8,038 bases of DNA, taken from assembly GCA_947461015.1 (NCBI GenBank), contig CANHIR010000084.1, positions 1 to 8,038 on the forward strand, in the 5' to 3' direction. A program made the position numbers and the translations under genes. The first letter of the stretch is position 1, and every line of letters starts with the position of its first letter. A model generated the notes under the pieces. That model had not been told where the DNA came from and ran no database searches. It worked only from the letters and a program-made list of their open reading frames with translations. This document shows, one piece after another, positions 6,593-8,038 of this stretch. This stretch comes from Bacteroidota bacterium. Lineage in GTDB: Bacteria; Bacteroidota; Bacteroidia; Chitinophagales; Chitinophagaceae.

Positions 6593-8038
6593 ATGGAAAC
6601 ACAAAAAAATGTATTTTATAATGTCATGCTGGCGGTGTCTCAGGTGTTGTTTCCGCTAATCACATTCCCTTACTTAGCTAGAATCCTGGGGCCAGACCAA
6701 ATTGGGTTATTGAATTTTGCAGAAAGTATTTCAAGATATTTTATTTTAGTAGCAGCGTTGGGTATTCCTATTTATGGAGTAAGAGAAATTGCCAAACAAC
6801 AAGACAACAAATTAAATAGAACCTTGGTATTTGTTGAAATTGCAGCTATTAATTTAATTACTACTCTAGTTTTAACGCTTGTGTTTGTAGCAATAGTTTT
6901 TTGGGTACCCATGTTGCATAAGGAATTACCATTGTTTGGCTGGGCCATTGCTTATTTTATATTACAAATGTTTTATTTTGAATGGTTTTTTACTGGAATG
7001 AATCAGTTTAGGTTTATAGCCTTAAGATCTTTTGTAATACGCTTCTTATTTATCGTGTTTGTTTTTGTATTAATTCAGTCAAAGTCGGATTATTTAAAGT
7101 ACATGCAAATGCAAGTTATTTTAAGCTTGTTAATTGCTCTTATTAATATTAAGTATTTATATTCATTATTAGATCTTAAAAATATGCGCATTGCTCATAT
7201 AAATTTAAGAAAGCATTTACAGCCATTGTTTCTGTTGTTCCTTACCATTTTCTCTATAAGTATTTACTTTTCCCTGGATACTATTCTGTTGGGGTTTTTA
7301 GCAAACAATGAAAGCGTGGGTTATTATTCATCGGCATTAAAACTTACCAAATTAATTATAGCGGTACTGGGATCAATCTCTGTTGCATTGTTTCCGCAAA
7401 TGATTAACTTATATCATAATGGAGGCGAAGAAAAATTCGCTCATATGGTAAAGCAATGTTATACCTTAATATTAAGTCTATCTATTCCTTTGGTAATATT
7501 AATTACGGGCTCTGCGAATGATATTATTACTTTATTATTAGGCGATCATTTTACCAATGCAATTTTACCCTTGCAAATTACAGCACCGCTTATTACAATA
7601 GTTAGCTTATCGGGAATATTTGGTTTTCAGGTATTAAGCGCCTTGTCAAAAGACAAAGCCATTTTGTTCTCAGCCATCATTGGTATGATAGTAAGTATTA
7701 TCCTTTCCTTTTTATTGGTACCACATTATAAAGAAAATGGCGAAGCCATTACGATGCTAATCACAGAGTTGTCCGTAAGTTTATCATTTATCTTTTTTTC
7801 CAACAAATATTTTAGCTTAAAGGGGTATGGTAATATATTCATAAAACAACTTTATGAAGCATTGCCTTATTTACTCATTTTACTATTGGTTAAATATTTA
7901 ATTGCCTATTTTGTTTATCGTTTAATGATCACAGGGATGTTATCACTTATTTGGTTTTGTGTTCTTCATTTTTATTTACAGCCTGATAATTTATTTAGAA
8001 ATCAGTTAATGCGTATATTCAATAAAAATAGCACCCAA
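6593..8038 (+). CDS. wzx: Wzx-type polysaccharide repeat-unit flippase (3' end outside window)
   Basis: The frame from the ATG at 6593 stays open for 482 codons to the right edge, with no stop in view. The product is a very hydrophobic protein of the polysaccharide-transporter (RfbX/Wzx, MOP superfamily) type, which flips undecaprenyl-linked repeat units across the inner membrane. The N-terminus is diagnostic: FPLITFPYLARILGPDQIG (20-38), then LNFAESISRYF (40-50) and GIPIYGVREIA (57-67). Later come FEWFFTGMNQFRFIALRS (129-146), SLDTILLGFLANNESVGYYS (227-246) and ALFPQM (265-270). Around twelve to fourteen hydrophobic helices can be counted along the length. Wzx proteins usually have about 420-490 residues, and the last residues (MRIFNKNSTQ) are already polar, so only a few codons are probably missing. 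It begins 8 bases after the DUF707-like gene and completes a tight run from wzz. Family is firm; the flipped glycan is unknown. Confidence 0.92.
   Translation, partial: METQKNVFYNVMLAVSQVLFPLITFPYLARILGPDQIGLLNFAESISRYFILVAALGIPIYGVREIAKQQDNKLNRTLVFVEIAAINLITTLVLTLVFVAIVFWVPMLHKELPLFGWAIAYFILQMFYFEWFFTGMNQFRFIALRSFVIRFLFIVFVFVLIQSKSDYLKYMQMQVILSLLIALINIKYLYSLLDLKNMRIAHINLRKHLQPLFLLFLTIFSISIYFSLDTILLGFLANNESVGYYSSALKLTKLIIAVLGSISVALFPQMINLYHNGGEEKFAHMVKQCYTLILSLSIPLVILITGSANDIITLLLGDHFTNAILPLQITAPLITIVSLSGIFGFQVLSALSKDKAILFSAIIGMIVSIILSFLLVPHYKENGEAITMLITELSVSLSFIFFSNKYFSLKGYGNIFIKQLYEALPYLLILLLVKYLIAYFVYRLMITGMLSLIWFCVLHFYLQPDNLFRNQLMRIFNKNSTQ

Overview
The window looks like chromosomal DNA from a member of the Bacteroidota. 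It is AT-rich (about a third G+C by eye). It carries a TonB-dependent outer-membrane receptor, a glycine-rich Wzz protein of the kind common in that phylum, and gene starts without clear Shine-Dalgarno sequences. A Chitinophagales/Sphingobacteriales-like source would fit, but I cannot place it more finely. All supported genes lie on the + strand.

Region 1 (2-1453) is the 3' part of a TonB-dependent receptor gene; the signal peptide, plug and first strands lie left of the window. The receptor most resembles metal/siderophore/haem importers and has no evident functional link to what follows. Region 2 (1493-2911) encodes a five-helix membrane protein with an alkaline-phosphatase/sulfatase-fold domain of the LTA-synthase/phosphoglycerol-transferase kind. 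It has a short C-terminus and could decorate a surface glycan or lipid. Region 3 (2912-3051) is a 140-base gap. It holds a hairpin followed by T residues, a perfect 17-base interrupted palindrome and a weak promoter-like pair of boxes just before the next gene.

Region 4 (3052 to the right edge) is a compact run of five genes with gaps of 2-13 bases, almost certainly one operon for a surface polysaccharide (O-antigen, capsule or exopolysaccharide). The order is: Wzz chain-length regulator, GT9-like (heptosyltransferase-fold) glycosyltransferase, GT25-like glycosyltransferase, DUF707-like GT-A-type protein, and a Wzx-type flippase open to the right edge. In a Wzx/Wzy pathway the transferases would build the lipid-linked repeat unit, Wzx would flip it, a polymerase not seen here would join units, and Wzz would set chain length. 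An initiating sugar-phosphate transferase, Wzy and export proteins are absent and would be expected outside the window.

No RNA gene, insertion sequence, CRISPR array or phage gene was seen. The most interesting points are the DUF707-family protein placed among bona fide glycosyltransferases, the altered acidic motif in the GT25 protein, the C-terminally short sulfatase-fold transferase, and the palindrome ahead of wzz.
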